Positions 9,488 through 23,700 of a stretch of DNA of 64,000 bases are shown here, piece by piece. The translations under genes and the position numbers were made by a program. Within the stretch, counting starts at the first letter, position 1. Each line of letters starts with the position of its first letter. Source of the DNA: Cristatella mucedo. Lineage: Eukaryota; Bryozoa; Phylactolaemata; Cristatellidae. Below the pieces are notes generated by a model. The model saw only the letters and a program-made list of their open reading frames with translations. It had not been told where the DNA came from and ran no database searches. The stretch is taken from assembly GCA_009760855.2 (NCBI GenBank), contig WPIO01000009.1:8118501-8182500 (forward strand). The letters run 5' to 3'.

Positions 9488-10695
9488 AGAATAATAATAA
9501 TAATAATAATAACAATAATAATGCACTTGATAAAGCGCCGTAAGAGAACTTAATCTCTTTCTAGGTGCTTTACATTTGCTGCAAAGTGAAATGCAATTGA
9601 ATGGTAAGTAGAATTATGCTTGAAAAAACAAACAAAATGAACAACATGGTTAGGGGTGACATGCATAGGGTCAGCATGCATATGTGGTTAATGGCAGCAT
9701 GCACCGTGTCAGCACACAAAGGCAACATCAAGGATGAATCACAGGGACCCACTACATGCTGTCCTAAATAGGTGTGTTTTTAGGTTCATTTTAAATGTGG
9801 TCAGGTCAGGGAATGTTCTGACGCAGGTCGGGAGGCAGTTCCAGGCTTTGGGAGCATACGAACTAAATGCACGGTCTCCAAAGGATTTAAGGTTTGTACG
9901 AGGTATTTCTAGCCTGTTGGATTCCGAAAAGCGGGTGGTACGATGCTTGGCCTGATGGGGTAGTATATCTTGGAGCCATAGAATGAAGGGACCTAAAAGT
10001 GAGCGACAAAACCTTGAAGTCAATCCGTTGCTTGACTGGTAGCCAGTTCAGGTCGGCGAGAAGTGGAGTAATGTGGCCACTGCGACACTCACGACAGACA
10101 AGCCTAGCTGCAGAGTTTTGCACCAGCTGCAATCGCCTGATCGCACATGCTGGTAGGCCAGTAAGCAGTGAGTTGCAGAAGTCGAGACGGGATGTCACGA
10201 ATGCATGGACCAACTTGGACGTGGTAACCTTATCTAAGCAAGCCCAAATTTTAGTAATGTTATGAAGCTGAAAATAGGCAGATTTGACTGTGGAGCTGAT
10301 ATGGTCGTCTAACGAGAGGTCGCTTTTGAATATGACACCTAGATTTCGAGCTGATTCAACTGGAGATATGCTGACAGAGCCAATTTTGAGAGTCAGCCTT
10401 TCCAATCTCTGAATCACACTGGGTTTTCCCATAACTAGTAAGTTAGTTTTATCATCGTTTAGTTTTAGAAAATTTGCTGCCATCCATGTGCGGAATCAAT
10501 GCATACAGCAAGTGAGTTGAGAGAATTTGATGTGCTCGAAGGCTGGGAGGGATCAAAGCAAAGGTACAACTGAGTGTCATCCGCATAGAAGTGAATGCCT
10601 AGATTGTGCTTGGCAATCACATCAGCGAGAGGGAGAGTATAAACCGTGAAAAGAACCGGACCTAGCACGGAGCTCTGAGGTACCTCATATTTCAA
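9488..10695 (-). mobile_element. LINE A copy, 5'-truncated in RT
   Basis: From its 5' end (10695) the minus strand encodes VLGPVLFTVYTLPLADV, HFYADDTQLYLCF (YADD catalytic box of RT), then after a frameshift NFLKLNDDKTNLLVMGK through to PKAWNCLPTCVRTFPDLT. The 3' hairpin and (ATT)n tail are at 9488-9560. It is the best-preserved LINE A RT here; the L2/CR1-like assignment rests on these motifs. Confidence 0.9.
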
Positions 10696-10772
10696 ATTTC
10701 ATGAGGGTCATTTCCATATGACGGTCATTTCCATATTTTCATGACGGTCATTTCCATATTTCATGACGGTCA
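10690..10772. repeat. Minisatellite, about 22-bp unit
   Basis: Three to four imperfect copies of 'tttccatatttcatgacggt' directly abutting the 5' truncation point of the LINE A copy. Confidence 0.75.
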
Positions 10773-11590
10773 CTAGCTTCCGCACGGCTTCCTGTGATTG
10801 TTAATACGTTGCCTACCCTGTTTTCGATTTGATCTTCTGGTGTGCGACTGCTCTCACATTTACACATAGGCAGCAAAAAAGTTTGAATTCAACCTAAGGC
10901 ATTTCGGAGGATCATTTCCTACCTCCGTAACGAAAGTAATTTGATCATGGCCACCCGAGTGGGAGGTGGGACTAGCGAGCGGCTAGAAGGAAGTAAGATG
11001 GAAGGCAAACCAACTTCCGAAAAGAAAGAAAAACAGGGTATGACAGAAACAAGACGGCGGCGTTGCAAATAGTTTGCTGAACTTCTGAGCATATCTTCCT
11101 GTGACGCATCCACTGTCTCCCACGGCTGGCTAGAGAAATTCATCAAACACCGCCGGCCATTTTAAAGGCGAAAATGTGCACAGGAGGGGGGGTGGTTTTG
11201 TAGACGCGAATGGGATTACCACTGCGTTTACGGAGGATCTGCGCGACGAGACATAGCAGTATCGCAAAGCTTACGGGAGACCAGCGCCAACGGGAGCCGC
11301 CATTTACAGGGCGTGCTGCGTAGCCGAGAGCTTTCGAAGGAAAAACGACAAAAGACGAGCAGCTCTTCATTCCGCCATAACGTAACCGCGTGCGCAACGG
11401 GCATAGCATTAGGTGCGGGCACAGAGTAGCGCGTAAGAAATTACGTGCCTACGGACATCTAAACGCCTATCGCTTCGGGCTGCTGAGTCTCCCACGCTGG
11501 CGGCGGCAGGTAGATACGTCGGCGGCTAGTAACCTGCGTGTCGCTTACGATCGTGCGTTCCTATTATCGCTTCGTTGTCGTAGTTCAAAT
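10773..11590. other. Intergenic, nothing recognised
   Basis: Unique-looking sequence without coding signals. Short ORFs here do not resemble any protein. Confidence 0.4.
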
Positions 11591-11599
11591 GCATTCCTA

Positions 11600-14395
11600 G
11601 ATGCTATTTCTGTTGCTAAGATCTGTGAATTATGCATTAACAAAAAAAGCACCCCGGAGCGGCCGCTGGGGGCCTGCTGTCTCGATTTGCCCGACAGCAA
11701 GCTACCAGCGGTGGCAGTTGTTTATTGCACACCAGGTACCAAGTCCTCCTTTATCTCAGATTTCTCTTATCTCATTTCGATTCTGCGTGCAAGAAATCAA
11801 ACTTTCCTCGTTTTCGGCTATTAACAACATTCACTTTGATAAACCATCTGACGCTTTCAGCACAAAATTTCGTGCACTGACTGACTCATTGTCTCTTGTG
11901 GCTAGTGTGCACAGCTCTACTCACATCAAGGATCACACACTCAACCCAATTTTCTCATACAACTGTACTTTGTCATCACCAATTATTACCAAATCCTGCT
12001 TATCTGACAACATGCAGAGCTCAATACGTCTACAAGTTATGCTCTCCTCCTCTTCCTCATCTAAAATCATCTGAGCATCACGAAACCTCAAGACCCTTGA
12101 CATCGGTGCCGTCCGTGCGAGAATATCTGCTTCGCCTCTGCTTCTCAATCCTGCTTTGACATATCATCATTTGCAGATTGCTACAACAATTCTCTAGCTT
12201 AAATGCTCGATGAGTTTGCACCCAGACTAAGTACACAGTGTGCCCTCTCCCAGACGGCCTATGGCTTACCACAGACATTCAACTAGCTAGGTCTACTAAG
12301 CGAAAGCTTGAAAAAGCATACACAAAGATCAGGACTGACTGTTCATCGGCTGGCGTACGAGGACTACTGTAGATCGTACCAATCGATCATAGCAAAGGCC
12401 AAGTCTAGCTTCTATAATAAACATTGTTGACTCACAGATGCACAAACCAAAAATGCTGATGTCTACGATCAACCATCTCCTTAACCACTGCCAGGTTAGC
12501 TCCTTACCTGGTGCAGCTGTTAAGAGGCCAGCCCTGATTATCCATTCCTAGTGTTTCCAGCCTTACCTAGTGATGGTCTTAGCTGGTCGCTTCCCTGGCT
12601 TCTTTGTCAAGAATATAGACAAGATCAAGGAGTCCATTCCTAAGATGGCAGCGTCCCGCATAGAATCATGTCCCTCAATTCTATGCAACACCTCAATTTC
12701 TACATTCAATGAGGTCACTAGTGACCTCGTCCCTAAGTTCATATCCCAATCAAAAAAGACAACTAGTCCCTTGGACCCGACTCCCACTGTCCTGCTCCTA
12801 CGTTGCATCGATCTGGTGCTGCTGCTGCAGAAAGGCTGTAGTCAGGCCACTACTCAAGAAAGCAACACTGGACCAAGAGAACTTGAGCAACTACCGCCCA
12901 GTATCCCTTCTACGGTTCCTATCAAAGACGCTGGAACGAGTCGTGGCAGACCAGCTAAACTCCTATATTGAAACTTTAAACATTTCCAACAAGTTCCAGT
13001 CTGATTTTAGAGCTAATCACTCCACAGAGTCACCATTGCTTCGCTTGTATAACGATCTACTTAGATATGAAGACTTAGGTAGAGTATATCTGCTTGCTTT
13101 GCTCGATCTTTTGGCAGCTTTTGATGCTATCGCTCACCAAGACCTTCTTGAGAGCCTCTCATTTCGCCTGTGCATCACTGGCTCTGTTCTGCAATGTTTC
13201 AGGTTCTATTTCAGTGAAAGACTCCAGAGTATTGATGTAAATGGACAAAGATCATCCAAGGAATTTCTGAAATATGGGGTACCTCAGCGATCCGTTATAC
13301 TCTCCCTCTCGCCGATATTAAAGCCAAGCCCAATTTAGGCTTTCACTTCTATGTAGATGAAATTCACCTGTACCTTTGCTTTGATTCCTCCCAGCTCTCC
13401 AGCACGTCGAATTCTCTCAACTTCCTTGCTGTGTGTATTGACGACATCCGCACATGGATGGCAGCAAATTTTCTTAAATTGAATGATGATAAAACCAACT
13501 TACTATTTATGGGCAAACCAAGTGCGATTCAGAAATGGGAAAGGCAAGCGCTCAAAATCGGCTCCGCCAGGAAGCATATCTCCTGTTGAATCTGCACGAA
13601 ATCTTGGTGTCATGTTCCAAAGTGACCTTTCATTAGACGACCAAATCAGCTCCACAGTAAAGTCTGCCTACGTTTAGCTACGGAGCCTAGCTAATAGTCG
13701 GGCTTGTTTAGACAGGGATACCACATATGACTTAGTCCACGCATTTGTGACTTACTGCTTGCTGGTCTACCGGCCTGTGCGATCAGAGGATTGCAGCTGG
13801 TGCAAAACTCTGCAGCTAGGCTTGTCTGTCATGAGCGTCGCAGTTGCCACATCATACCACTTCTCGCCGACCTGGGCTTGCTACCAGTCAAGCAACGCAT
13901 TGACTTCAAGGTTTTGTCACTCACTTTTAGGTCGCTTCATTCTTTGGTACCAGCCTATCTATCAGACCTACTCTCCCAACAGGCTAAGAATTGTGCCACC
14001 CAATTTTCGGAATCTAACTGTTTAACCATATCTCGTACAAATCTCAAACCACTTGGAAACCGTACTTTAAGTTCATATGCTCCTAAAGCCTGAAATTCAC
14101 TCCCGACTTGTGTCACAACATCTCCTGACTTGTCCACATATTTATTAAGAGCATGTAGTGGGTCCCTGCGATTCGTCCTCTATGTGCGTATGCGTGCTGA
14201 CACTGTGCACGCTGCCACTAACCAAACTTGCATGCTGACCCTGTGCACGTCACCCCTAGCCATGTTATTCTTGTTGCGTATTCAGCATTCTACCACTAAC
14301 CACTCGATCGTGCTTCCTTTTCAGGAAATGCAAAGTGTCTAGAAAGAGACAGAGCTCTCTGAGGGTGCTATTTCAAATTTCCTCATCATTACTAT
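11600..14395 (+). mobile_element. Nearly full-length decayed LINE A (APE endonuclease + RT)
   Basis: Colinear pieces in three frames. The endonuclease end includes VVYCTPGTKSSFISDFSY, INNIHFDKPSDAFSTKF and STHIKDHTLNPI (about 11710-11960). RT includes LSNYRPVSLLRFLSKTLE, ANHSTESPLLRLYND and LLDLLAAFDAIAHQDLL (about 12880-13150), then GVPQRSVI, a mutated catalytic box (HFYVDEIHLYLCF in place of YADDTQ) and NFLKLNDDKTNLLFMGK. The 3' end (13800-14395) has the PKAW block and terminal hairpin. About 2.8 kb, dead by frameshifts and stops. It shows that LINE A carries an APE-type endonuclease upstream of RT. Confidence 0.88.
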
Positions 14396-14462
14396 TTACT
14401 GTTTTCATTTTTAAACGGCGAATCTCCATCCACGCGAAGAAAGCGAGCAGCTTTCCGAGGTT

Positions 14463-14534
14463 CGTTTCCGGTGGGCTGCACGTTTCCTGTGGGCTGCACG
14501 TTTCCTGTGGGCTGCACGTTTCCTGTGGGCTGCA
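14463..14534. repeat. 18-bp tandem repeat, 4 copies
   Basis: Unit cgtttcctgtgggctgca, exact in copies 2-4; copy 1 has one substitution (ccggtggg). Confidence 0.95.
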
Positions 14535-15065
14535 GCGCTCCGCGACCCGTCCAATAGAAAGCCTCATACTGTCAGGCATCGGCACGGCAGTGCGCCCTCT
14601 CATTACAAGCTCAAGGCGCAGCGTTTAGGTGCACTAATCGTCCCCTGCCATGCCTATTCCTACAAGCTGCGATACTGCCGCTTCCCGTAAATCAGCGGGA
14701 CGCTGATTTGCGGGAAGCCTGAGAAACAAATACGCCCTTTTGCGGAACAGCTAATGGTAATGCAGTAATGCAGTTGTGCATTCTAGCAAGTTGATCGGTT
14801 CCTCCTGTGGTAATCAGCGTTGGCTTTCAGCCTACTCGCCATTTTGCCCTGAAAGCTTGAGATCGATTTCGTATGGGATTGAAGATGAATTGCTTAGTGA
14901 TTGAGGGCATGTTGCATCTTATGTCAAGGCAAGCTATTACTCTTTGCAGCTTTGCAGATCGTACTGTAGGAGCTACTATGGTACACCAGGAGATGAAAAC
15001 AAAATGGCACCTGGCACCAACAAACTCAATAGAGAAAATGCACAGAACTGCGATCACCCGCCACT
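14535..15065. other. Intergenic, nothing recognised
   Basis: No conserved reading frame. A short hairpin (cttcccgtaaatcagcgggacgctgatttgcgggaag, split across 14680-14720) is visible. Confidence 0.4.
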
Positions 15066-15253
15066 AGGTAGGTAGGTAGGTAGGTAGGTAGGTAGGTAGG
15101 TAGGTAGGTAGGTAGGTAGGTAGGTAGGTAGGTAGGTTAGGTAGGCAGGCAGGCAGGCGGGCAGGCGGGCAGGCGGGCAGGCGGGCAGGCGGGCAGGCGG
15201 GCAGGCGGGCAGGCAGGCAGGCGGGCAGGCAGGCAGGCAGGCAGGCAGGCAGG
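15066..15253. repeat. Compound microsatellite (TAGG)n - (GCAG/GCGG)n
   Basis: About 70 bp of pure TAGG units pass via 'ttaggtaggcagg' into about 115 bp of GCAG/GCGG units. Confidence 0.97.
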
Positions 15254-16590
15254 CGAGAGCTCAGATGATGGAGGCTGCCCTCCACGACACGCTTTATCAT
15301 CATTGACAGCAGTAACGATCCGGCAGATTCTATTTCTTTCAGTGGTCTCGTATTGTTACAAACGGGGTGTAGCGGCTTTCACGTCCAAGCAGGACTAGGC
15401 TGCAAACGCAGCTTCCGTACAAAGGCTGTACACTGTACACGCTACGAACACCAGTAACTCTCGGAGCCTTGGAGTAACGGCCAGAGACTCACGAGAGTGC
15501 AGCACCACGTGCTCGCACGGCTGCCGACAGTAGCGAAGCGCGGCTGCAACGAAAGGCGACCATGTCTTCACATAACGAGCCCATATCCATAGCGTGGAGA
15601 TGTCTATTAGATGGCGGTGGAAACTTACAGGCTACCAGAACGGGCCAATAGTTACGTGCTACCGGAACCAGCAGCTCATGCACAGTAGCGCCCAGAGAGC
15701 CTCTCAAGTGTCTGACCGGATGTATGCAGTGCCACGTGCAGATGCCATGCTCAAACCTGGAAAACAAATGACTGATTGGTTCGAAAAGCGCTTGGCTTGC
15801 ATATCGCACAACCATAGATTACCACGTACCTATTTCCTAGCGATTGCAATTCAAGAGACGCGAATAATAAATCTCTCGGCAGTCTCACGTTCTGGCAGAT
15901 CTAGCAAGCCGCGGTTTCAGTATCGACTTAGCGTCGGCTGCGACGACAAGCTGTATTATCAGTGACCCCCCCCCCAGGACGCTAGAATCAGTATTTGAAA
16001 GCTTCGGTACAAGGCTCACGTGTACGCTACAATGGCACTAAGACACCCTGGTTATGGAATGGCCGTAGCTGAGATTTAAGACGATTGCTTCTGTTGTCAT
16101 GCGAAAGCTCATTTAACCTTCAAGAAGCTATTTTCCACATTCCGTTATAACTATATTGTTGAAAATGAAGCTAACAGAACCTAAAACAATAATTTGTCTG
16201 GAATTAACCGTAGCTGTTTTTATAATTTCTGGAAAGTTAGCACGGGATAGATTTATATAGCTAAATGCAGCTCACTGCCTGCGGACTCGCTACAGCAGTT
16301 CCGTCACGGAAGAGACGACGCTGCACCATCTTTTCGATTGTCGGAAGTTCGCCATCTTGCGGCATGACGGACTTTCTTGCGTTAATTAGTTAAGATAGGT
16401 CTATTATGACCGAGCTAATGAAACACCTATAGAAATAGAGCTATCTAATGTAGATATATTCACATCAATAGTGTTCTACGTTAGAGGGCTTCAAGTAAAA
16501 CGCCGCGAGCTGCTTATTTAAAAGTGTATTTCTTTAATGCCTACATGAAGGAGATATAGCTGCAGTGCTGCCAATCCGGAATACCCAACG
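15254..16590. other. Intergenic, nothing recognised
   Basis: No convincing exon or element on either strand. Confidence 0.4.
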
Positions 16591-16591
16591 A

Positions 16592-16858
<267 letters not shown>

Positions 16859-16894
16859 ATGTACATACATATATGCAGCGTTTACCTGCAACGC

Positions 16895-17207
<313 letters not shown>

Positions 17208-17860
17208 GGCATTCAGGGCTGTGTTTTTAATCCGGTCGACGCTTATACTGCCAATATCCAATTTCGCTCTGCTTTCAACGTCGTTCAGTTGGTGTCGGCA
17301 TAAGGGAATCAGCATAGCTGGCGCTGGCTGCCCTACGATGACCTGAAAAGTCTCTCGGATTGAGAGCGCGAGTGAGTAAATAGCTGGCCGTAACGCGGGG
17401 TGCATTTCCCAATGCGTGAGCATCTGCCAATGTGCAGATGGCGTCAGTAAGGCCCAGCCAGAAGACGGGGAGCGTAGTGGACAGCATCTGTGCAGGGCCT
17501 CGGTGCCCTCGGCATGCGTCAAATCTGTCAAAAGATGTTAACGGTCTGCAGCTGCAAGCGAGCTGTGTGAGCTAGCGGGCGAGCCCGGGAGGCGTACGCG
17601 AGTGAGCCACCCGAGGCGGCCCGCTTTTGCTCACGTGACGCCATCGGAATCCGGCTCCCCGACCGGATGCTCTTGGAGCTCAATCATCATGAAAGAAAAC
17701 AACTTCTAGTACCAATTAAACTGGTACTAGAAGTACTAATACCGAATGCTAAGCATTTTGACGAGCGTTGCTGAGGTTTCGCTTTGCTCCAACGTTGATG
17801 AAAAATACGCACAAATTCCATTTAAGCGTAAGTTCAGAAAGTTATGGATACCTACGTCAC
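17208..17860. other. Intergenic; 13-bp hairpin at 17702-17734
   Basis: Perfect arms acttctagtacca / tggtactagaagt around a 7-nt loop. No genes are recognised. Confidence 0.45.
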
Positions 17861-17861
17861 A

Positions 17862-18260
17862 GGTTAGAATAATAGAAAATTTGTATAGCGCCCTCAAAAA
17901 ATGTATCTCTTTCTTGGTACTTAGCGCACGCAGTAAAGGAAGCACGATCGAATGGCTGTTGGTTGCATGCTCAATGTCAACTAGCATAACAATACGGTTA
18001 GAGGTGACATTACCCAGGGTCAACATGCAAATGTGGTTAAGGGCAGCAAGCAGCGTCTGCACGCATAAAAAAAAGACGGAATCACAACGATACACTAAAT
18101 GCTGTGACTAATAGATGCGTTTTGGCATTTTTTAATGTCGTCCAATCAGGGGGTGCCGCGACGTCAGTCGAGAATGAGTTCCAGGCTTTGGGAACGTATG
18201 AACTAAAGGCGTGGTCTCCAAAGGATCTGAGGGTTACGCATACAAAGTTCGTAAAAGCAC
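17862..18260 (-). mobile_element. LINE A 3' end fragment
   Basis: Minus strand: GDHAFSSYVPKAWNSFST-like block, 3' UTR and the terminal hairpin (tatagcgccctcaaaaaatg) at the low-coordinate end. Confidence 0.8.
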
Positions 18261-18734
18261 GGTTCTTAAACTGAGGTTATGTATTTAGAGAGTTTGCAAA
18301 TAGAGGCTTGACTTTCTTTGTGTTCTTTATGTGTCTCGTCCGTCCCTAGTCCTTTGGGTGCGGGAAAGCGCGTCCATCCTTCCCGATGACTCAGCCGCAT
18401 AATGTACAATCCCTTGAATTGCCTTGCCAGCGTAAAATGCGACAGACCGAAAGTGCCAAAATGACGACATACCTGAAATTTAGCGTTATTGCGTTGAGCC
18501 ATTAAGAATTATCGATCGACATAAAATGTTTTTAACTATGCTTGACTTAAATATGAATTGTGACTTATGACAATATGACTTATGACTATATACGACTTAG
18601 ACTTACGATAGCTCGACGCTGAGTACAGCGATCGTGACATGAGTTTGATGGGGACAACCTGACCTTCGTCAAAAAAGGGGGCGCAATTGCGTACGATCGC
18701 AATGTTCACGACCAAAGTTATTTTAGAAGCATAG

Positions 18735-18850
18735 CTTAACAATAACAATGCATTTGTGTAGCACCCGCAGGGAACTGAATCTCTCTCTAGGCACTTTACA
18801 GATGCTGCATATATAGCATTTAAAGCATTAATGCTCTCTGCGTTGTAGGG
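18735..18850 (-). mobile_element. LINE A 3' tail fragment
   Basis: It has aataacaatgcatttgtgtagcacccgcagggaactgaatctc and aggcactttacagatgctgc (read in pieces), i.e. the antisense LINE A terminal hairpin. Confidence 0.75.
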
Positions 18851-20680
18851 CGACATGGTTTACTAATCGCTCGACAGCCCACCTTCGCGCCGCCACTCGA
18901 CCGAGGCTACGTACGCAGCGCTCACGACTGCGTTAGTCGGCTACTGATGCGAGACTAATACCGGCGAAGCCGCCTCGGAGCCGGCTCGATGCGGACCCGC
19001 CAACGACAGGCAGGTGCAGCACCTGGCAGCGCCTGCAGGCGCAGCACTGTAGAAATGCCTGCAGTGCCTGCAAGCGTTTCTACAGTAGCCGAGAGCACGA
19101 CGGCGGTACGGAGAGTGCGTACGTTAGCATAGAAATTCTCGTTCGTCATGCAGGGCGGTCTATTGGATGGCCCACATTGGAGGGCTACAGCGGATGCAGC
19201 AGCAGCGGCAGTAGCGCCGCTCGTTGCGTGCACCTACTACGACTACATTTCGACGAGCGGAGTAGGCGCCAAGTTTGAATACGGTTGCGGCTGCGAGATG
19301 ATTAATTACGTAGCCCGTCGTAGCATTTGCATAATTCTGTCGACAAGCGGCGTTCTTCGAGACTTGGATTGTCGAATACCTTTCAGCAAGCCGTCTGACC
19401 AAGACGCTGCCTCGACGTGTTCGGCGGCACGTCTCAAGGGCTACTTACCCCTTCCTCGCTTGGAAGAACTTTTTCCAATCGGTTAAGCAACTTTCCTTGG
19501 TGCTTCGACGACAGCCTCAAAATTGTCTTGCTCCGTGTCAGCTTCTGGGCTGCTGCATCTGAATTTAAATATGGCTATGCCATCCAGAGTTTTGCTCACG
19601 AGAATTGGTTAGATCCTTCCGCGAATCTCTTTTCTTTGAGTCATGTCATGCGCCATCTTGGTGCACTCTAGAACTTCAGATGCGGTCACCTAAAGCATGC
19701 AGTTATCGTTGCGTAATAAGACTGGAGTTCCTTCAGCTCTTTTATTTTATTAATATAACTCCTCGCACAACAATCGAGTAATTCATCCAGAATACTGTCT
19801 AGGAGCTGAGAGTGGCTTTCGCAAACACAGCATATTTAGATATTGTAAGCACTCAGTCTAATATTTGCATTTGTCTCCGCTTGGAAAGATAGCCAAATTA
19901 AGCAGAAACCTCGCATATGTAAATCTATAATGATTCTCCTTCAATCCTATTACGGTACGACTGTGTATATAGCTCTTTTTAAAACCAGCGTTAATCATCA
20001 GGCAGTTATTCCGTATGAATGTGAGAATAACTCTGCCTTAAAATGGTAAAAGCTTTAACATATAAATATAACTCTCTAGCCATATGTTTACGGCAAATTT
20101 ATTTTTACTACAAAATTAGTTTTATGGCAAAGTTACTTTTTTAGACTTAGGATGAATTGGCTTTCAGTATAGCGTTTTATCTTAAGCTCAAGCTTGTCGG
20201 TACGATATACAAATCTATCAAGAGCACTCTTGAAGCACGAAATAATCTGAAGAAAGAAATCTCGATTCTCACTGACCCGCCGGAGAAGGCCCGCCGGTAG
20301 GTATCGACTAATGGCGACATCGCATCTTATGCTAAGCAGGTCCTGTTTTGTGTAGCATATCCGAGGACAGCTCATAAGTAGTCACAGCGAAGATAGCAGC
20401 GGAATACCCGAAGGTATTACGGAGAAATCAAGTAAAGGTCCACACCACGCTAGGAGTCAAGGTTCAGCAGATGTAAAGTTAATTTTAAATTTCTAGAGTG
20501 AACTGAGCTTTTGCATAATATTGTCACAATGTAATGCCAATCTTCATGCACCAATGAACATCCACCGTGCCTGGAGGCCATCTCAAAAAAATAAAAATGA
20601 GTACGTAGCCAGTTTCAATGCGATCCTGTTAATCAGCACCCATAAGCGACGACCTTTGAATAGTAATTAATTGTAAGAAT
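18851..20680. other. Intergenic, nothing recognised
   Basis: An imperfect hairpin with actgtagaaa / tttctacagt arms lies near 19046-19086. The remainder is moderately AT-rich unique sequence. Confidence 0.4.
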
Positions 20681-20684
20681 GACG

Positions 20685-20770
20685 ATAAGTCCTTTGTATT
20701 AAGCCTTAAGAGAACTTGATCTCCGCTCGGGCACTTTGCAAGTCGCTGCAAGAGAATTTCTATTAGTTGA
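20685..20770 (-). mobile_element. LINE A 3' tail remnant
   Basis: It retains the antisense hairpin phrases 'ttaagagaacttgatctc' and 'gggcactttgcaa'. Heavily diverged. Confidence 0.5.
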
Positions 20771-23700
20771 CAAAAAACAATGTATGTATCCTGCTTAGAC
20801 AGGGATGCAAGAGCATAAATAAATAAATTAAATTGTAAAATCTATATCTACATAATAGATATAGATTGCTAAAGCTCTATAAAAATTCAATCTAAGCTTA
20901 GACAGGGAGGCAGGAGCACACAATTATCGCACTAAGAGAAGCTTGCAAAAGCACACAGAAGACTCGCGGCCGCCGGTTGCTACAGGATCCTCGGGTAGCT
21001 GCACGCACTCAGCCGTGAATCGGTGTGCAAAGCACACGAGAAAAAACATCCGCTATGCCGCTGCACAAAGGAGGCACATTACGCAATGTGGCCCCTAGTC
21101 ATGACCAGCGCAGTTTCGATAGCGCACAGTGACATAGAAGGACAATTCGAGCGGAGAGCGAAGCCTCCGTGGAACGCGGATCGGCTCGTCTGCTTCTTTT
21201 TGAGCAGACGGTCCTCTATTCAATCGCTCAATCGGTAGACGCTCTAGACCTGTTTACCCGAAAACTGCTGGTTGAGATCGTCGCCAGCTCGAAGCAAACG
21301 CTGTTTTTGCACAGTGCTCAGTACCGTGATAGATGGCTTTCGGTCGGTCGCTCTGCATTTTGAAATTACCGCCACACGCAAGCTTGGGCACGGCTAAAGG
21401 GGGAGGGGGAGGGGGGGCAGCGGTGAGCCCTTGAGCCTCTTGGACCTGAAGGGCTGCGTCGAATGATCGAAAAGAAAAGCCCGTCCGCCTTCCCTACGAT
21501 ACGCTGCTGCTTCTGCAATGGTCCGGGTCCGGCTCCGTGCTCGGCCTGATCCTAACCTGCGCCTGAGCTCACAAGCGCCGCTAAAGGCTGAGCATGCATT
21601 CAGTCAATTACAAGCGTCCAGCAATTACGCAGTGAGCAGCCTGTGGAAGTTATACTTTTCAGCCTTGACCTGCGAAAGTCATGCACTCGGGTAGCGCACG
21701 CTCTCCCATTGCCGCAATCACACACAGCTGACGTAATGCCGCCTGCAGCTCGGCACTCGACTCTAATAAATAAATAAATAGGCGCGTGCTCTTCGGCGGC
21801 GCACTCCAATTCGACTTGAGCACGTGACGATTTTCGTCGCAGAACGAAGTCTCGGCAGCTCAATAGGTCGAGTAGTGCAGGCCCAAGAGACTAGCGGAGA
21901 GAGGCGCTGCGGCTGGAGGGGACGCGCTCTACCGACCGACACTCAGTCCTTCGGCAGTTCCGCCCTCGGTCGCTCCGGTATTGCGAAACGCCGATTGCCG
22001 GACGCTGGGCGGCTGCAGGGCGTGCAGCGGAGCTTACAGGCCATCAGCTGCCTAAGTGTCTCAATAATGCGGCTAGCGGGTTTCAGTCCAACGGCGTCAA
22101 TTGTATTATCCGTCACGCTTACTTGGGCAAGCTCGCGGCTGCGCACGAGAGCCGCGCGCAGTCTGAGTCATGCACAGTGCGCAGATTTGACGGGCAGAGC
22201 GCCAGCGGCCACTTGAAAGAGCGCCGGACGCCGCGCGCGTTTCCACTTTGCCGGCCACAGAACGAAGCGCGCCGAGCCCGGTGCGGCGCGTCGCTGCGCG
22301 AGAGAGGGGGCGCTTTTCACTCGAGAGGGGGCGCTTCTCACTCGCAGGGCTAAGCGAGCCCTGTGAGAGCCTCTCACTCGTAAGCTAACGAGTCCTTCGG
22401 TTCGGCGGCGACCGCATGCCCATACCTAATGCAGCTTTGCAGCGAAACGCTTACCCGCCGTCGCCGTCGTCACTAGAAACCAGCCGTCTCTGCTGACTTG
22501 CTTAAGTTGTTCGCAGAGATCCGCCTCCTCAGATCGTAGAATCGTCGCTCGCTCTGAAATGGCTCGAACGACGAAGTGCGGAAGCGTCACTCGAGGGCTC
22601 GATTGTCTCCACGTTCAATATGTCTGTCAGCGCGCTTTCGACGGGGCTAGAACTGAACCGACGAGCTTCCTCGAAGCACATTCAAAAGGCAGTGCGCAGC
22701 ATTAGTAGGTAACCCAAGGTTTCGCCGATGCTGTCAGAGTGCAGCCTGATGCTGTGCGTCGGCAGAAGCCGCGCACCTGCAGCAGACGCTATGCACCAGC
22801 GAAAACTATGCACCAGCGGGCACTGATGGGAAATGAGGGTCGACGCGTCGTCAGTGGGCGCTCAGACGGACGAGCAGAGTGAGTACACGAGCGTCCGTAT
22901 CGATCAGCATACACTATATCGACAGACACTATACACCGTATGCACTATTCACCATACGGTTCGCATGACAAAGGTTGGCTAAATCGCGAAGGCTCTCGCT
23001 TAGATCTTCAAAATCCTACTGAAAACTAGGACAGCGGTAGCCGTCACACGATTCCAGCGTAAGAAATTAAGCGTGCAGGTATGGCTGACGTCAAGCGCAG
23101 CCACGTTGATATCGTGGCAAACGATCCACGGCGGCTTACAGCCGGCCCTAAACGGGCAATTAAAAATTTCCCGCTGCCACTGCTCAACTACCTGACGAGT
23201 ATTTCATGCTTCGAGGGTTCTAGCCCGCGCTAGCTCAAGGCTTCTTACCCTTGGGCCAAACCAGTGCGACAGCCTCGGAACTAGTGAGTTGCACGCTACG
23301 GGCGGCTAGTGTTGCCTGGCAATGCTGCCCTCGGCTGCCGTCGCTCGCAGACGTCTCTCGTCAACGACGCGGACTCTTTATTCTTGTTAAAGTGGACGCT
23401 CTCGCTCTCACGATTGCTTCCGCGGTCTAGCCTATTGGCGGCGTACTGCGCATGCATCGGGGTGCAGCCTGTGTACATCGTGTATTACATAATTATATAT
23501 ATAGATCGTGCATAGCCGCGTCTAGAGGCGCTAGCTACCTCCGTCACTGCTCGTCACGCCTCAGCAAGCGACTGCGCGTGCTCTGCGTTTGTGACCCCAG
23601 GAATTTAGCTCAGTAAGCCGCTACCCGTGCGTCTGTAACCCCTTGAACGAGTTGTAATTCCTCCTCCAGCAGCAAGCGAGCGAGCGACGGTACGGAAACA

